The notes: generated from the sequence alone by a model not told the origin. A stretch of DNA of 64,000 bases from Microbacterium gallinarum (GCF_014837165.1 NZ_JACSPM010000002.1:310001-374000), one strand, 5' to 3'; numbered from the stretch's first letter, positions 51,509 to 60,271 are shown. A program made the numbers and translations.

Positions 51509-52540
51509 TCAGTCCCAGTTCTCGGGGTTCTTGCGGCTCGGCTGCACTCGCGGGGGCTCGCCGGGCATCTTCGGGAAGTCGGGTGGGAAGGGAAGCTCGC
51601 CGAGCCCGTCGTCGAGGTCGCGCTGCCACCACTCGAGAAGCGTGTCGATGCGGCCCGGTTTCGCGAGCAGGTCGGCCCACGGGTCGCCGACCTCGGCCAG
51701 GCGCCCGGGAACCGAGCGCACCGTGAACGACGACGGGTCGACACCCGCCTCCAGCTCCTCCCACGTCACCGGCGTCGACACCGTCGCAGCGGGCAGAGCG
51801 CGCGGACTGTAGGCGCCGGCCATCGTACGGTCGCGGTTCGCCTGGTTGAAGTCGATGAAGATGCGTTCGCCGCGCTCTTCCTTCCACCAGTTCATCGTGA
51901 CCTTGTCGGGCATGCGCCGCTCGAGTTCGCGCCCGGCCGCGATCACCGCGTGCCGCACGTCGAGGAACTCCCACTCCGGCTCGATCGGGCAGAAGACATG
52001 GATGCCGCGGTTGCCGCTCGTCTTGAGGAATGGCGTGAGGCCTGCCTCGGTCAGCACCTCGCGCAGCGCGGGAGCGACAGCCGCGGCATCCGCGAAATCC
52101 GTTCCCGGCTGAGGATCGAGGTCGATGCGCAGCTCGACGGGGTTGTCTGTGTCGGCCGTCAGCGACGCCCACGGGTGGAACACGATCGTGTTCATCTGCA
52201 CCGCCCAGACGGCCGCCGCGATCTCGGTGAGGATGAGCTGCGGATGCCGCCGCCCGCTGTTGTACGTGACGGTCTGCGCCTGGACGAACGCCGGTGCGCC
52301 CTTGGGCGGGTTCTTCGAGTAGAACTTCTCGCCCCCGACGCCCTCGGGGAACCGCTCGAGAGAGACCGGCCGGTCTCCGTTCGCGGCGAGGAAGGGCTGC
52401 GCGACCGCGAGCAGATACTCGGCAAGCTCGTGCTTGGTGATGCCGAGCTCGGGCCAGATCACGCGGTTCGGGCTGGACAGCCCCACCTCGCGGTCGCCGT
52501 CGGGCCCGGGAATGGTCAGGGTGATGCGCTCCGACGCCAT
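51509..52540 (-). CDS. LigD-type DNA polymerase/primase
   Basis: 343 residues of the archaeo-eukaryotic primase superfamily found in LigD. It has the catalytic DLDP (RIDLDPQPG), KTSGNRGIHVF and the DFNQANRDRTMAGAYSPRALP block. It fills ends with ribo- or deoxynucleotides in end joining. TAGGGT (52547-52552) ends 6 nt before the ATG: leaderless. With the adjacent ligase it forms a split LigD; Ku and a 3'-phosphoesterase are not in the window. Confidence 0.93.
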   Translation of the reverse strand: MASERITLTIPGPDGDREVGLSSPNRVIWPELGITKHELAEYLLAVAQPFLAANGDRPVSLERFPEGVGGEKFYSKNPPKGAPAFVQAQTVTYNSGRRHPQLILTEIAAAVWAVQMNTIVFHPWASLTADTDNPVELRIDLDPQPGTDFADAAAVAPALREVLTEAGLTPFLKTSGNRGIHVFCPIEPEWEFLDVRHAVIAAGRELERRMPDKVTMNWWKEERGERIFIDFNQANRDRTMAGAYSPRALPAATVSTPVTWEELEAGVDPSSFTVRSVPGRLAEVGDPWADLLAKPGRIDTLLEWWQRDLDDGLGELPFPPDFPKMPGEPPRVQPSRKNPENWD

Positions 52541-52615
52541 GCCTCGACCCTAGGCGCGGGGCGCGACATCCCGCACCCCTCGTCGGGATCCGACGGCGGG
52601 CCACAGGCCGCCGTG

Positions 52616-52695
52616 CGCAGAATCGGAGATCATCCGAGACACACGGGGGACGGATGCCTCGACCCGGCGTGGCGCCGACGATCTCCGATGTTGCG
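52616..52695. repeat. Intergenic palindromic repeat, copy B
   Basis: 80 bp. The left arm CGCAGAATCGGAGATC (52616-52631) and right arm GATCTCCGATGTTGCG (52680-52695) are inverted copies with 14 of 16 positions paired. The centre contains GGACGGATGCC as in copy C. It lies between the start of the LigD-type gene and the end of the RibD-like gene. Confidence 0.85.
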
Positions 52696-52706
52696 TCGCG
52701 GACGGG

Positions 52707-53303
52707 TCACTTCTCGACGGGGAACACCATGTGCGTCACCCGCGCGCTCGGGATCACCGTGGTCGGATCGCCGAGCCGGACCGCGGCCGGATCGACGCCT
52801 TCGAAGTAGCGGTGCCCGGTGCCCAGCACGACCGGCACGAGGTCGACGGCGACCTCGTCGACGAGCCCGGCCGCGAGCGCCTGCCCCGCGATGGTCCCGG
52901 CGGCGAGGGCGACCGTCCGGTCCCCGGCGATCTCCTGCGCACGCGCGACGGCGGCCTGGATGCCCTCGGTCACGAAGTGGGCGTTGCCGGTTCGGGAGTG
53001 AGCCCAGTCGGTCGGCGCCGCGTGCGTCAACACCACGAATGGCACGCCGAGCGGATGCTCCCCACTCCAGCCGTCGGTGATGTCGAAGAGCAGGCGCCCG
53101 ACCACGAGGCATCCGATCTGCCTCACCCACTCGCGCCAGTAATCGGCACTGGCCTGGGTCAGGTGGAACGAGGCCGGTTCGCTCGCCGTGAGCACCTCGA
53201 CGTCGCCCGCTTCGTACCAGTCGAAGAGGCGGCCGGGGTCGTTGTTCTCGTGGGCGACGAAGCCGTCGAGCGACATCGACGCCGAGCAGACGACCTTGCC
53301 CAT
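52707..53303 (-). CDS. RibD C-terminal/dihydrofolate-reductase-fold protein
   Basis: 198 residues. VCSASMSLDGFVAHEN at the start, a central VVGRLLFDITDGWSG block and the FVVLTHAAP / VALAAGTIAGQALAAGLVDEV segments are typical of the small actinobacterial DHFR-like family linked to ArsR/SRPBCC genes. It has an NADPH-binding fold but no assigned reaction. The ATG at 53303 is 1 nt after the SRPBCC stop, so it is co-translated. Confidence 0.85.
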   Translation of the reverse strand: MGKVVCSASMSLDGFVAHENNDPGRLFDWYEAGDVEVLTASEPASFHLTQASADYWREWVRQIGCLVVGRLLFDITDGWSGEHPLGVPFVVLTHAAPTDWAHSRTGNAHFVTEGIQAAVARAQEIAGDRTVALAAGTIAGQALAAGLVDEVAVDLVPVVLGTGHRYFEGVDPAAVRLGDPTTVIPSARVTHMVFPVEK

Positions 53304-53304
53304 C

Positions 53305-53781
53305 TCAGACGCCCGCCGCCAGCATCCGGTCGAGCTTCTCGTAGCCTTCGCGCATGCCGCGTTCCATGCCCTCGGCCACCATGTTCTCGAGCACCTCGAT
53401 GGTAGAGAACACACTGTGGTCGACCAGCCGCGAGCGGCCGTCCAGCAAAGCCTCGAACCGGATCGCGTCCATGCTCACCTCGTCGGGCCAGCCCTCGTAC
53501 TCGAAGGTCTGGATGATCAGCTCGTTCTCCCGGGTGGTGTGGAACACTCCGCGGAAGGCGTACTCGCCCCGCGCGTCGCGCTGCACGAACCGGTAGCCGC
53601 CGCCGCTGCGGAAGTCCCAGTGGGTCACCTCGGTGCGCTCCTCGCCCGGGCCGATCCACTGGGCGAACAGCGCAGGATCGGCATGCGCGCGGAACAGCGC
53701 CTCGACGGGCGCGTCGAACTCGCGGGTGATGTCGGCGTACGACGTGCCCGGGACCGCGTCGATGGTCAGCGGATTGCTCAT
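53305..53781 (-). CDS. SRPBCC (AHSA1-like) protein
   Basis: 158 residues with a START/AHSA1 fold: ITREFDAPVEALFRAHADPALFAQWIGP at the front, WDFRSGGGYRFV and a C-terminal amphipathic helix. It probably binds a hydrophobic ligand; the function is otherwise unknown. Its ATG overlaps the ArsR stop (ATGA, 53778-53781), and the ArsR-AHSA1 pairing is common in actinobacteria. Confidence 0.88.
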   Translation of the reverse strand: MSNPLTIDAVPGTSYADITREFDAPVEALFRAHADPALFAQWIGPGEERTEVTHWDFRSGGGYRFVQRDARGEYAFRGVFHTTRENELIIQTFEYEGWPDEVSMDAIRFEALLDGRSRLVDHSVFSTIEVLENMVAEGMERGMREGYEKLDRMLAAGV

Positions 53782-54158
53782 GATTCCTTCTCCTTCGTGC
53801 GGGTGGTTCTCCTGCGAGGGGTCTGAGCGGATGCCGCGGCCGCGAGCACGGCATCGAGACGCCGGTACGCACGCTCGGCGTCGAGTCGATAGCGGTCGAT
53901 CCAGGCGGTGAGGCGTTCGAGCGCGGCGGCGTCGAGGTGCACCGGCTTGCGCTGGGCCTCGCGCGTTCGCCACACCAGACCGGCGTCTTCGAGCACGGTG
54001 ATGTGCTTCGACACCGCCTGCAGCGAGATGTCGAACGGCTCGGCGAGCTCCCCCAGCGTCGCGGAGCCACGGCTGAGCCGGGCGACGATCGCACGACGGA
54101 CCGGATCCGCCAGCGCGGCGAACGCCCGATCCAGCGCGGCATCCTGCTCGATCATCAA
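53778..54158 (-). CDS. ArsR-family transcriptional regulator
   Basis: 126 residues with a winged helix-turn-helix (ALADPVRRAIVARLSRG; LAEPFDISLQAVSKHITVLEDAGLV). There is no metal-binding Cys pair, so it is not a classical arsenic sensor. It heads a three-gene coupled cassette and its promoter has a perfect inverted repeat. The ATG has AAAGGAG upstream. The C-terminal basic tail may aid DNA binding. Confidence 0.92.
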   Translation of the reverse strand: MMIEQDAALDRAFAALADPVRRAIVARLSRGSATLGELAEPFDISLQAVSKHITVLEDAGLVWRTREAQRKPVHLDAAALERLTAWIDRYRLDAERAYRRLDAVLAAAASAQTPRRRTTRTKEKES

Positions 54159-54167
54159 CCGACTCCT

Positions 54168-54189
54168 TTATCAACCACTTAATTGATAA
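54168..54189 (-). promoter_or_regulatory. ArsR operator
   Basis: TTATCAA (54168-54174) and TTGATAA (54183-54189) are perfect inverted 7-mers separated by 8 bp, ten nt before the ArsR start codon. The segment is strikingly AT-rich for this genome and overlaps the ribosome site and the likely promoter. Confidence 0.75.
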
Positions 54190-54230
54190 CAAGGTATGTC
54201 GGACCGAAGGCCGCGTCAAGACCCCGTCGT

Positions 54231-54312
54231 GCGCAACATCGGAGATCATCCGCGACACGCGGGGGACGGATGCCGCGCCCCGGCGCGCCGCCAGAGATCT
54301 CCGACGTTGCGC
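54231..54312. repeat. Intergenic palindromic repeat, copy C
   Basis: 82 bp. The left arm CGCAACATCGGAGATC (54232-54247) and right arm GATCTCCGACGTTGCG (54296-54311) pair at 15 of 16 positions; the flanking G/C extend the stem by one pair. The centre reads GGACGGATGCC as in copy B. It lies upstream of ArsR and downstream of the SseB-like gene. Confidence 0.88.
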
Positions 54313-54343
54313 CCGTCGGTCTCAGGCGGGCGGCGTAGTCCCG

Positions 54344-55393
54344 TCAGGCAGCGGTGGCGAAGACCGGTGCGAGCTCGTCGCGCGACAGGCGGATCCACGG
54401 GCCGGCCGGATCGACGATCACGCCCGCGAGGCCCTCATCGCCGAGCGCGGCCGCGAGCTGGGCGGCGGTCACCGGAGCAGCCTGGTCGCCACGGCCCATG
54501 ACGGCCACCTCGACGGGGTGCGAGTACACCTCGAGGTAGCGGGATCCGTCTTCGGCACGCCCCTCCGCGATGCCGGGGCGCCCGTCGTCGAGCTTGCCCA
54601 CGGCCACCCACAGCGGCGCCCTGGCGAGCGCCTGCGCCACCGCGGCGGCCGTCTCGGGGGTGCGTTCGGCTGCCAGGAGCGTCTTGATCGCGAGCTTCTC
54701 GTCGACCTTCTCGAGGAGCTTCTTGAGCAGGTCCTTCGGCAGCACGGCCCGCGCGGGGGCAGAGGACTGGTCGAGGACGAGACCCTCATAGGGCCCGGCG
54801 AGCACATGCTTGACGACCGACAGCACCGGCTGCCCGAGGGCGGAGGTGTCGGCGTCACCGTCGGCGCGCACGCTCGCCTGCAGCGCGGCGCCGCTCGAGT
54901 ACGCCAGCGCGAAGTTGCGGTCGCCCACCTTCACCATTGCGAGCGGGAGCTCCTTCCCCTCGGCGAGCAGGGCACGGGCGTCGCCCTTGATGCGCAGGAA
55001 GAGGTGACCCTGCAGGCACTGCCGCGCCACGTCGAGGAGGGCCTGCGGCGCCGTGCCGTCGGCGAGCCGCGCCAGCGCTTCCCGCACGAGCACGTTGTCC
55101 TGAAGCCCGGGAACGGTCTCGGTCGCGCGCGGCGCGACCTTGGTGGCCGCACGCCCGGTCTTGCGAGGCTGGAGTTGCGGCTTGGCCGGCGGGGGCGCGG
55201 ACGCGCCGAGTCCGCCGTAGGAAGACACCGAGATGGAGACGGATGCCGCGGCCGCCGCATCAGCGGCCTCGGACGTCACGTCGGGGGCGTCGGTGCTCGT
55301 CCCGGCGCTCGCGCTGTCGACCGCCTCTTCGGGCGCGGCATCGTCAGCCGGCGTTTCGGAGGAGTCTTTGGATCGGCGCGAGAACAGGGCCAT
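54344..55393 (-). CDS. SseB-domain protein
   Basis: 349 residues. A disordered acidic/Ser/Ala N-terminus (~1-85) is followed by a folded part with two SseB N-terminal-like modules (ALLAEGKELPLAMVKVGDRNFALAYSS and LWVAVGKLDDGRPGIAEG). SseB-domain proteins of actinobacteria have no firm function; some are linked to type VII or stress loci, and neither is evident here. TAGGCT (55400-55405) ends 6 nt before the ATG, with no ribosome site: leaderless. Confidence 0.8.
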   Translation of the reverse strand: MALFSRRSKDSSETPADDAAPEEAVDSASAGTSTDAPDVTSEAADAAAAASVSISVSSYGGLGASAPPPAKPQLQPRKTGRAATKVAPRATETVPGLQDNVLVREALARLADGTAPQALLDVARQCLQGHLFLRIKGDARALLAEGKELPLAMVKVGDRNFALAYSSGAALQASVRADGDADTSALGQPVLSVVKHVLAGPYEGLVLDQSSAPARAVLPKDLLKKLLEKVDEKLAIKTLLAAERTPETAAAVAQALARAPLWVAVGKLDDGRPGIAEGRAEDGSRYLEVYSHPVEVAVMGRGDQAAPVTAAQLAAALGDEGLAGVIVDPAGPWIRLSRDELAPVFATAA

Positions 55394-55458
55394 GGTCCGA
55401 GCCTAACCCGGGCACGAGAACGCCGACCTGGGCTGTCCCCAGGCCGGCGTCCCCACGA

Positions 55459-55875
55459 TCAGCCGAGAGCGGCCACCCCGGCGGCGATGACCGCGACGCC
55501 GACGGCGAGCAGCGACGCCGCCAGCACCACCACGCCCACCCAGAGCAGGGCGATCGCCCGGCCGGGGCGCTCGGGCTCGCGACCCAGGACCGAGAGGAAG
55601 AAGCCCGCCGGGATGAGAATCGCTCCGGCGAGCACCCCCACCCCGGCCCACCGCCAGCCGGGTGCGGCGCCCGACGCCGACAGCAGCAGGATGCACACAA
55701 GCCCGAGGAGGACGAGCACACCGGCGTGGGCGTGACCCGCCCGGAAGAACGCCTTCTGCAATCCATTGAAGGGCAGACCGCCGGTCGCGATACGCAGCAG
55801 GAAGGTGCCGCCCGACATGATTCCGATGACCGTGAGGATGGTGGCGCCGCTGACGATGGTGATGATCGGGTCCAT
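55459..55875 (-). CDS. Four-helix membrane protein, target of the adjacent MerR regulator
   Basis: 138 residues with four hydrophobic segments (~5-28, 50-68, 75-95, 105-135). A polar loop after the first carries GGLPFNGLQKAFFRAGHAHAG, with two His. It has a strong GGAGG ribosome site. It is divergent from a MerR gene and shares its promoter region, so it is probably that regulator's target. I cannot name the family with confidence. Confidence 0.75.
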   Translation of the reverse strand: MDPIITIVSGATILTVIGIMSGGTFLLRIATGGLPFNGLQKAFFRAGHAHAGVLVLLGLVCILLLSASGAAPGWRWAGVGVLAGAILIPAGFFLSVLGREPERPGRAIALLWVGVVVLAASLLAVGVAVIAAGVAALG

Positions 55876-55893
55876 TCCGACCTCCTTGGATAG

Positions 55894-55923
55894 TTCGACT
55901 CTCCAATATTAGATAGCTATAGT
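55894..55923 (+). promoter_or_regulatory. MerR-type promoter/operator
   Basis: A -35 TTCGAC (55894-55899) and -10 TATAGT (55918-55923) are separated by 18 bp. Inside the spacer lies an imperfect palindrome CTCTCCAATATTAGATAG (55899-55916; 14 of 18 positions symmetric). This is the usual place for MerR-family binding between the boxes. It can serve both divergent genes. Confidence 0.65.
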
Positions 55924-55943
55924 ATCCACCACAAGGGGGCGAT

Positions 55944-56552
55944 GTGAAGATCTCAGAACTGGCGGAGCGCAGCGGAGTGCCGGTGGCGACCGTGAAGTAC
56001 TACATCCGTGAAGGGATGCTGCCTCGCGGGGTCGTGTCGTCGGCCACCCGTGCCGAGTACGACGACGACCACCTCGCACGGCTGAAGCTCATCGCCGCGC
56101 TGGCCGACGTGCGCGGCCTGCCCCTCGCCCGGGTGCGCGACATCCTCGCCCTCGTCGACGACCCTGGCCCTGACGCCCTGACCACCCTCGGTCGGGCCGT
56201 GAGCGCCCTACCTCCCTACGTCGGTGCCGACCGCGTCGACCACCCGCGCGCCCGCGCGGCGATCGACGACCTCGGCTTGACGTACGACGGCGACTTCACC
56301 GCGGTGGCGCAGCTGGAGGAGGCCCTCGGCGCGCTCGAAGACGCCGGCCTCGCCGCCGACCCCCAGACGCTGCGGAGGTATGGCGACGCCATGCGGACCG
56401 TCGCTGCCGAGGAGATCGCGCCCATGTCCGCCATGAGCCTTGACGAGGCCGTGTCCTACGCGGTCCTCGGCACCGCGCTCTATGAACCGGTCATGCTCGC
56501 GCTGCGGCGCCTCGCCCACCACCACCTGCTCGCAACCCGCACCGAGCCCTGA
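55944..56552 (+). CDS. MerR-family transcriptional regulator
   Basis: 202 residues. The N-terminal MerR helix-turn-helix is KISELAERSGVPVATVKYYIREG, with the wing MLPRG. The long helical C-terminal domain has no Cys, so it is not a metal or redox sensor of the SoxR/CueR type. The GTG has AAGGGGG upstream. It is divergent from the four-helix membrane protein. Confidence 0.9.
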   Translation: MKISELAERSGVPVATVKYYIREGMLPRGVVSSATRAEYDDDHLARLKLIAALADVRGLPLARVRDILALVDDPGPDALTTLGRAVSALPPYVGADRVDHPRARAAIDDLGLTYDGDFTAVAQLEEALGALEDAGLAADPQTLRRYGDAMRTVAAEEIAPMSAMSLDEAVSYAVLGTALYEPVMLALRRLAHHHLLATRTEP

Positions 56553-56620
56553 GCGCACGGGGCGCGCACGCCCGCGGGGCGCCCGAGCCTGCGATCGACA
56601 TCCGTTGCCCGCGCGCGCCC

Positions 56621-59080
56621 TTAGAGCTTCTCGATCGGCGCGATCTTGATCAGCAGCTTCTTGGGGCCGACCTTGTCGAACCGCACGTGCGCGACCCGCT
56701 TGGCGCCCTCACCGGTGACGGCGTCGACGCGGCCCTCGCCGAAGTCGTCGTGACGGATGCGGTCGCCCGGGGCGAGCTGCATGTCGCCGTTGTCGCGCAC
56801 CTTCGCCGGGATGCGGTTCGCGAAGCGCTCGAGGTTGCCGGAGGGCTCGCGCTTGGCGAGCGGCACGAGGTCGTCGCCGTAGCGCTTGCCCGATCCGCCG
56901 TAGCCTGAGCCCGATCCGCGCCGTGCGTTGAGCGCGCGCGACTGCGTGCCGCCGCGCGAGTTCACGTCGCCCGGCGACTGCCGCCAGGTGAGCAGCTCGG
57001 CCGGGATCTCCTGCAGGAACCGGCTCGGCATCGCGACCGTCACCTCGCCGAACTGCGCACGGGTCATCGCGAGCGACACGTACAGCCGCTTGCGGGCGCG
57101 CGTGATGCCGACGTAGAACAGCCGGCGCTCCTCCTGGGGGCCGCCGGGCTCGCCCGCCGAGATCCGGTGCGGGATGAGGTCTTCCTCGACCCCGGTGACG
57201 AACACCGCGTCGTACTCGAGGCCCTTCGCGGTGTGCAGCGTCATGAGCGACACCGAGCCCGAGGCGTCCTCCAGATCATCCGCGTCGGAGACGAGCGCGA
57301 CCTCTGCGAGGAAGTCGATCACGGTGCCCTCGGGGTTGTTGCGTGCGAACTCGCGCGCCACGGCGACGAGCTCGTCGAGGTTCTCGATGCGCGCTTCGTC
57401 CTGCGCGTCTTTGCTCGCCCGCAGCGCGTCGTAGTACCCGCTCTTGTTCAGCAGGAGCTGGAGGCCCTCGGCGACCGCAGTCGGCGGTGCCAGCTCGCCG
57501 CTCGCGGGGAGCATGAGAGCGGATGCCTCGGCCAGCACGGCATCGAGATGCGCGATCGCGGCTTGGATCTTGGGCCCCACGCTGAGGGCCGACGAGTTCG
57601 CGAGCGCGTCGCGGAAGGTGATCTGCTCCTCCTGCGCGTAGCGCGAGATCGCCTCGATGGTGACGTCGCCGATGCCTCGGCGCGGACGGTTGATGATGCG
57701 GCGCATCGCCATCTCGTCGGCCGGATTCGAGACCGCCACGAGGTAGGCCAGCGCGTCCTTGATCTCGGCGCGCTCGTAGAACTTCGTGCCGCCCATGATC
57801 TTGTACGGCACGGCCGAGCGGATGAAGATCTCTTCCAGCGCACGGGACTGCGAGTTCGTGCGATAGAAGACGGCCATCTGCGCGTAGTCGATGCCGGCCT
57901 TGCGCAGCACCTCCACCTCGTCGGCGACGAACTGCGCCTCGTCGTGCTGCGAGTAGCCGGTGAATCCGACGATCTGCTCGCCGGCGCCGACGTCGGTCCA
58001 GAGCTTCTTGTCTTTGCGGTCGAAGTTGTTGCTGATGACCGCGTTGGCGGCAGACAGGATGTTCTGGGTGGAGCGGTAGTTCTGCTCGAGCAGCACGACC
58101 TTCGCCCCCGGGTAGTCGCGCTCGAACTCGCTGATGTTGCGGATGTCGGCGCCGCGGAACGCGTAGATCGACTGGTCGGAGTCGCCGACGACGGTGAGCG
58201 AGGCGCCGGCTTTGTCGGGGTCGTCAGTCGGGTCGGCGTCGAAGATCATCATGCCGCCCGACGAGGCGATGGGCCCGGCATCCGATCCGATCGGCCGCGT
58301 CAGTTCGTGGATCAGCGCGTACTGGGCGTGGTTGGTGTCCTGATACTCGTCGACCAGGATGTGCCGGAACCGACGGCGGTACACGTCGGCGACGTGCGGG
58401 AAGGCGCGGAAGAGGAACACCGTCTGCCCGATGAGGTCGTCGAAGTCGAACGCGTTCGCGCGCTGCAGCTCGCGCTGGTAGGCCGCGAACAGCTCGACGA
58501 AGACGCGTTCGGCGGGATCGCTCATGTTCGCCGAGCGGGCATAGGACTCGGCATCCGACAGCTCGTTCTTCAGCTTGGAGATGCGGCTCTGCGTGGCCGC
58601 CGGGGTCAGTCCGTAGGCGTCGGCCTCGTGCTCCTTCACCAGCCGCTTGATGAGCGCCCGCGAGTCGCCCGAGTCGTAGATCGTGAACGCCTTCGTGAAG
58701 CCGAACTGCTCGGCCTCGCGGCGGAGGATGCGCACGCAGGCGGAGTGGAACGTCGAGATCCACATGCCGCGCGCAGCCTCGCCGACCAGCTGCTCGACAC
58801 GCTCCCGCATCTCGCCCGCAGCCTTGTTGGTGAACGTGATCGCGAGGATCTGGCTCGGCCACGCCTCGCGTCCGCGCAGCAGCGACGCGATGCGACGTGT
58901 CAGGACGCTCGTCTTGCCGGAGCCGGCGCCGGCGACGATGAGCAGCGCCTGGCCGCGGTAGGTGACGGCCTCGCGCTGCTGCGGGTTGAGCCCGGCGAGA
59001 AGGTCTTCGTCGGGGCGTGCGCCGGCCTGCTGAGGCCCGCGATCTCCGCCGACGATGAGAGGAAAGGGGGCGTCGGTCAT
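56621..59080 (-). CDS. pcrA: ATP-dependent DNA helicase PcrA/UvrD
   Basis: 819 residues, superfamily 1A 3'-5' helicase. Walker A is AGAGSGKTSVL (Lys56), with ITFTNKAAGEMR (Ia), VDEYQDTN (II), GDSDQSIYAFRGAD (III), YRSTQNIL (IV), TAKGLEYDAVF (V) and RARKRLYVS (VI). The C-terminal Tudor-like RNA-polymerase-binding segment is present (GDRIRHDDFGEGRVDAVTG). It acts in nucleotide excision and replication-fork repair. TAGACT lies 9 nt before the ATG. Confidence 0.96.
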   Translation of the reverse strand: MTDAPFPLIVGGDRGPQQAGARPDEDLLAGLNPQQREAVTYRGQALLIVAGAGSGKTSVLTRRIASLLRGREAWPSQILAITFTNKAAGEMRERVEQLVGEAARGMWISTFHSACVRILRREAEQFGFTKAFTIYDSGDSRALIKRLVKEHEADAYGLTPAATQSRISKLKNELSDAESYARSANMSDPAERVFVELFAAYQRELQRANAFDFDDLIGQTVFLFRAFPHVADVYRRRFRHILVDEYQDTNHAQYALIHELTRPIGSDAGPIASSGGMMIFDADPTDDPDKAGASLTVVGDSDQSIYAFRGADIRNISEFERDYPGAKVVLLEQNYRSTQNILSAANAVISNNFDRKDKKLWTDVGAGEQIVGFTGYSQHDEAQFVADEVEVLRKAGIDYAQMAVFYRTNSQSRALEEIFIRSAVPYKIMGGTKFYERAEIKDALAYLVAVSNPADEMAMRRIINRPRRGIGDVTIEAISRYAQEEQITFRDALANSSALSVGPKIQAAIAHLDAVLAEASALMLPASGELAPPTAVAEGLQLLLNKSGYYDALRASKDAQDEARIENLDELVAVAREFARNNPEGTVIDFLAEVALVSDADDLEDASGSVSLMTLHTAKGLEYDAVFVTGVEEDLIPHRISAGEPGGPQEERRLFYVGITRARKRLYVSLAMTRAQFGEVTVAMPSRFLQEIPAELLTWRQSPGDVNSRGGTQSRALNARRGSGSGYGGSGKRYGDDLVPLAKREPSGNLERFANRIPAKVRDNGDMQLAPGDRIRHDDFGEGRVDAVTGEGAKRVAHVRFDKVGPKKLLIKIAPIEKL

Positions 59081-59122
59081 GGCCCGACAAGTCTAGGCGC
59101 GCACGGCGACACCCGCCCCCGC

Positions 59123-60271
59123 TCAGTCGACGGGTGCCCACTCCCGGTCGAACCAGCGACGCACGCGGGATGCTCCGAACTCGTGCTTGTCGGCGGCCAG
59201 GTCGAGCGACGGCCCGTGCATCGACCCGTTCGGACGCCCTTCGAAGAACGAGACCTCGACCATCCCGACCTCGTCGCCACCGAACTCGATGTAGCAGACG
59301 CCCCTGCCGTCGTAGGTCGGGCCGTCCGCGTCGCCCCGCACGCGGGCGGCGATCCGCCGGGCTGCCGTCGCCGCCTGACGTTCGGCGAACACGCCGGCCC
59401 GCGGGGTGCCGACCGCGGCGCAGTCCCCCACCGCGAAGACGCCGGGCCACGGCGTCTCGAGCGTTGCCGGGTCGACCGGCACCCACCCGTCGACGGTGAG
59501 ACCGGATGCCTCGACCACCGCCGGCACCCGGTGCACCGGCACGCCGAGGTAGAGGTCGAACGGCAGCTCCGATCCGTCGCCGAGCCTCGCGACGCGCGCC
59601 TCTGCGTCGAGGGAGCGCACGTTCGTCTCGGGATGCCACGCGATCCCGCGCTCCACGAACGCGGCGAGAAGGGCGGTCGAGGCATCCCTCGACGGAGGAA
59701 TCGGCCGCGGGAAAGGCATCACCAGCGAGATCGTGGACGAATCCCGGATGCCGCGCTCCCGCAGCAGCGCGTCGAGCAGGAGGGCCGTCTCGCTCGGCGC
59801 GGGCGGGCACTTGAAGGGGCCGGCGGTGATGCCGATGACCACGTCGCCGCCGTCGAACCCCGCGATGGTGTCGCGCAGGGCGAAGGCGCCGGCCTCGCTG
59901 TAGAACTCATGACCGACCTCGGCGAGCCCGGGCGTGCGCCCGATCTCGTAGTCGGCACCGAGCGCGATGACGAGGTAGTCGCCCGCGAAGGCGCCGGCCG
60001 TCGTCTCGACCTGCTTGGTCCGCGCGTCGATCGCGGTGACCTCGGCGTGCACGAACGTCACGCCCGGCTTCGCGAGATCGGCGTACCGGTGGAGCACCTG
60101 CTCGGCCGTCGTGCGGCCGAACATGACGTCGAGCTTCGAGTAGCCGAACACGAACCCCTCGGTGCGGTCGATGAGCACCACCTCGAGGTCGCCGGCGAAC
60201 TCCTCGGCGAGCGTCGAGGCCAGCTCCAGCCCGCCGAACCCCGCCCCCAGCACCACGACGCGCTTGCCCAT
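59123..60271 (-). CDS. NDH-2/sulfide-quinone-reductase-like FAD oxidoreductase
   Basis: 382 residues with two dinucleotide-binding folds: VVVLGAGFGGLELASTLAEEF at the N-terminus and a second FAD motif GVFAVGDCAAVG near residue 295. The layout matches membrane-associated NADH:quinone or sulfide:quinone reductases, but the redox-active Cys pair of SQR is not evident. I start at ATG 60271, which has GAGG upstream, rather than the adjacent GTG at 60274. Substrate uncertain. Confidence 0.85.
   Translation of the reverse strand: MGKRVVVLGAGFGGLELASTLAEEFAGDLEVVLIDRTEGFVFGYSKLDVMFGRTTAEQVLHRYADLAKPGVTFVHAEVTAIDARTKQVETTAGAFAGDYLVIALGADYEIGRTPGLAEVGHEFYSEAGAFALRDTIAGFDGGDVVIGITAGPFKCPPAPSETALLLDALLRERGIRDSSTISLVMPFPRPIPPSRDASTALLAAFVERGIAWHPETNVRSLDAEARVARLGDGSELPFDLYLGVPVHRVPAVVEASGLTVDGWVPVDPATLETPWPGVFAVGDCAAVGTPRAGVFAERQAATAARRIAARVRGDADGPTYDGRGVCYIEFGGDEVGMVEVSFFEGRPNGSMHGPSLDLAADKHEFGASRVRRWFDREWAPVD

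Noticed and set aside
53778..54158. Arsenic/metal-responsive ArsR
   Set aside because: No cysteine metal site is present and there are no arsenic genes in the cassette.
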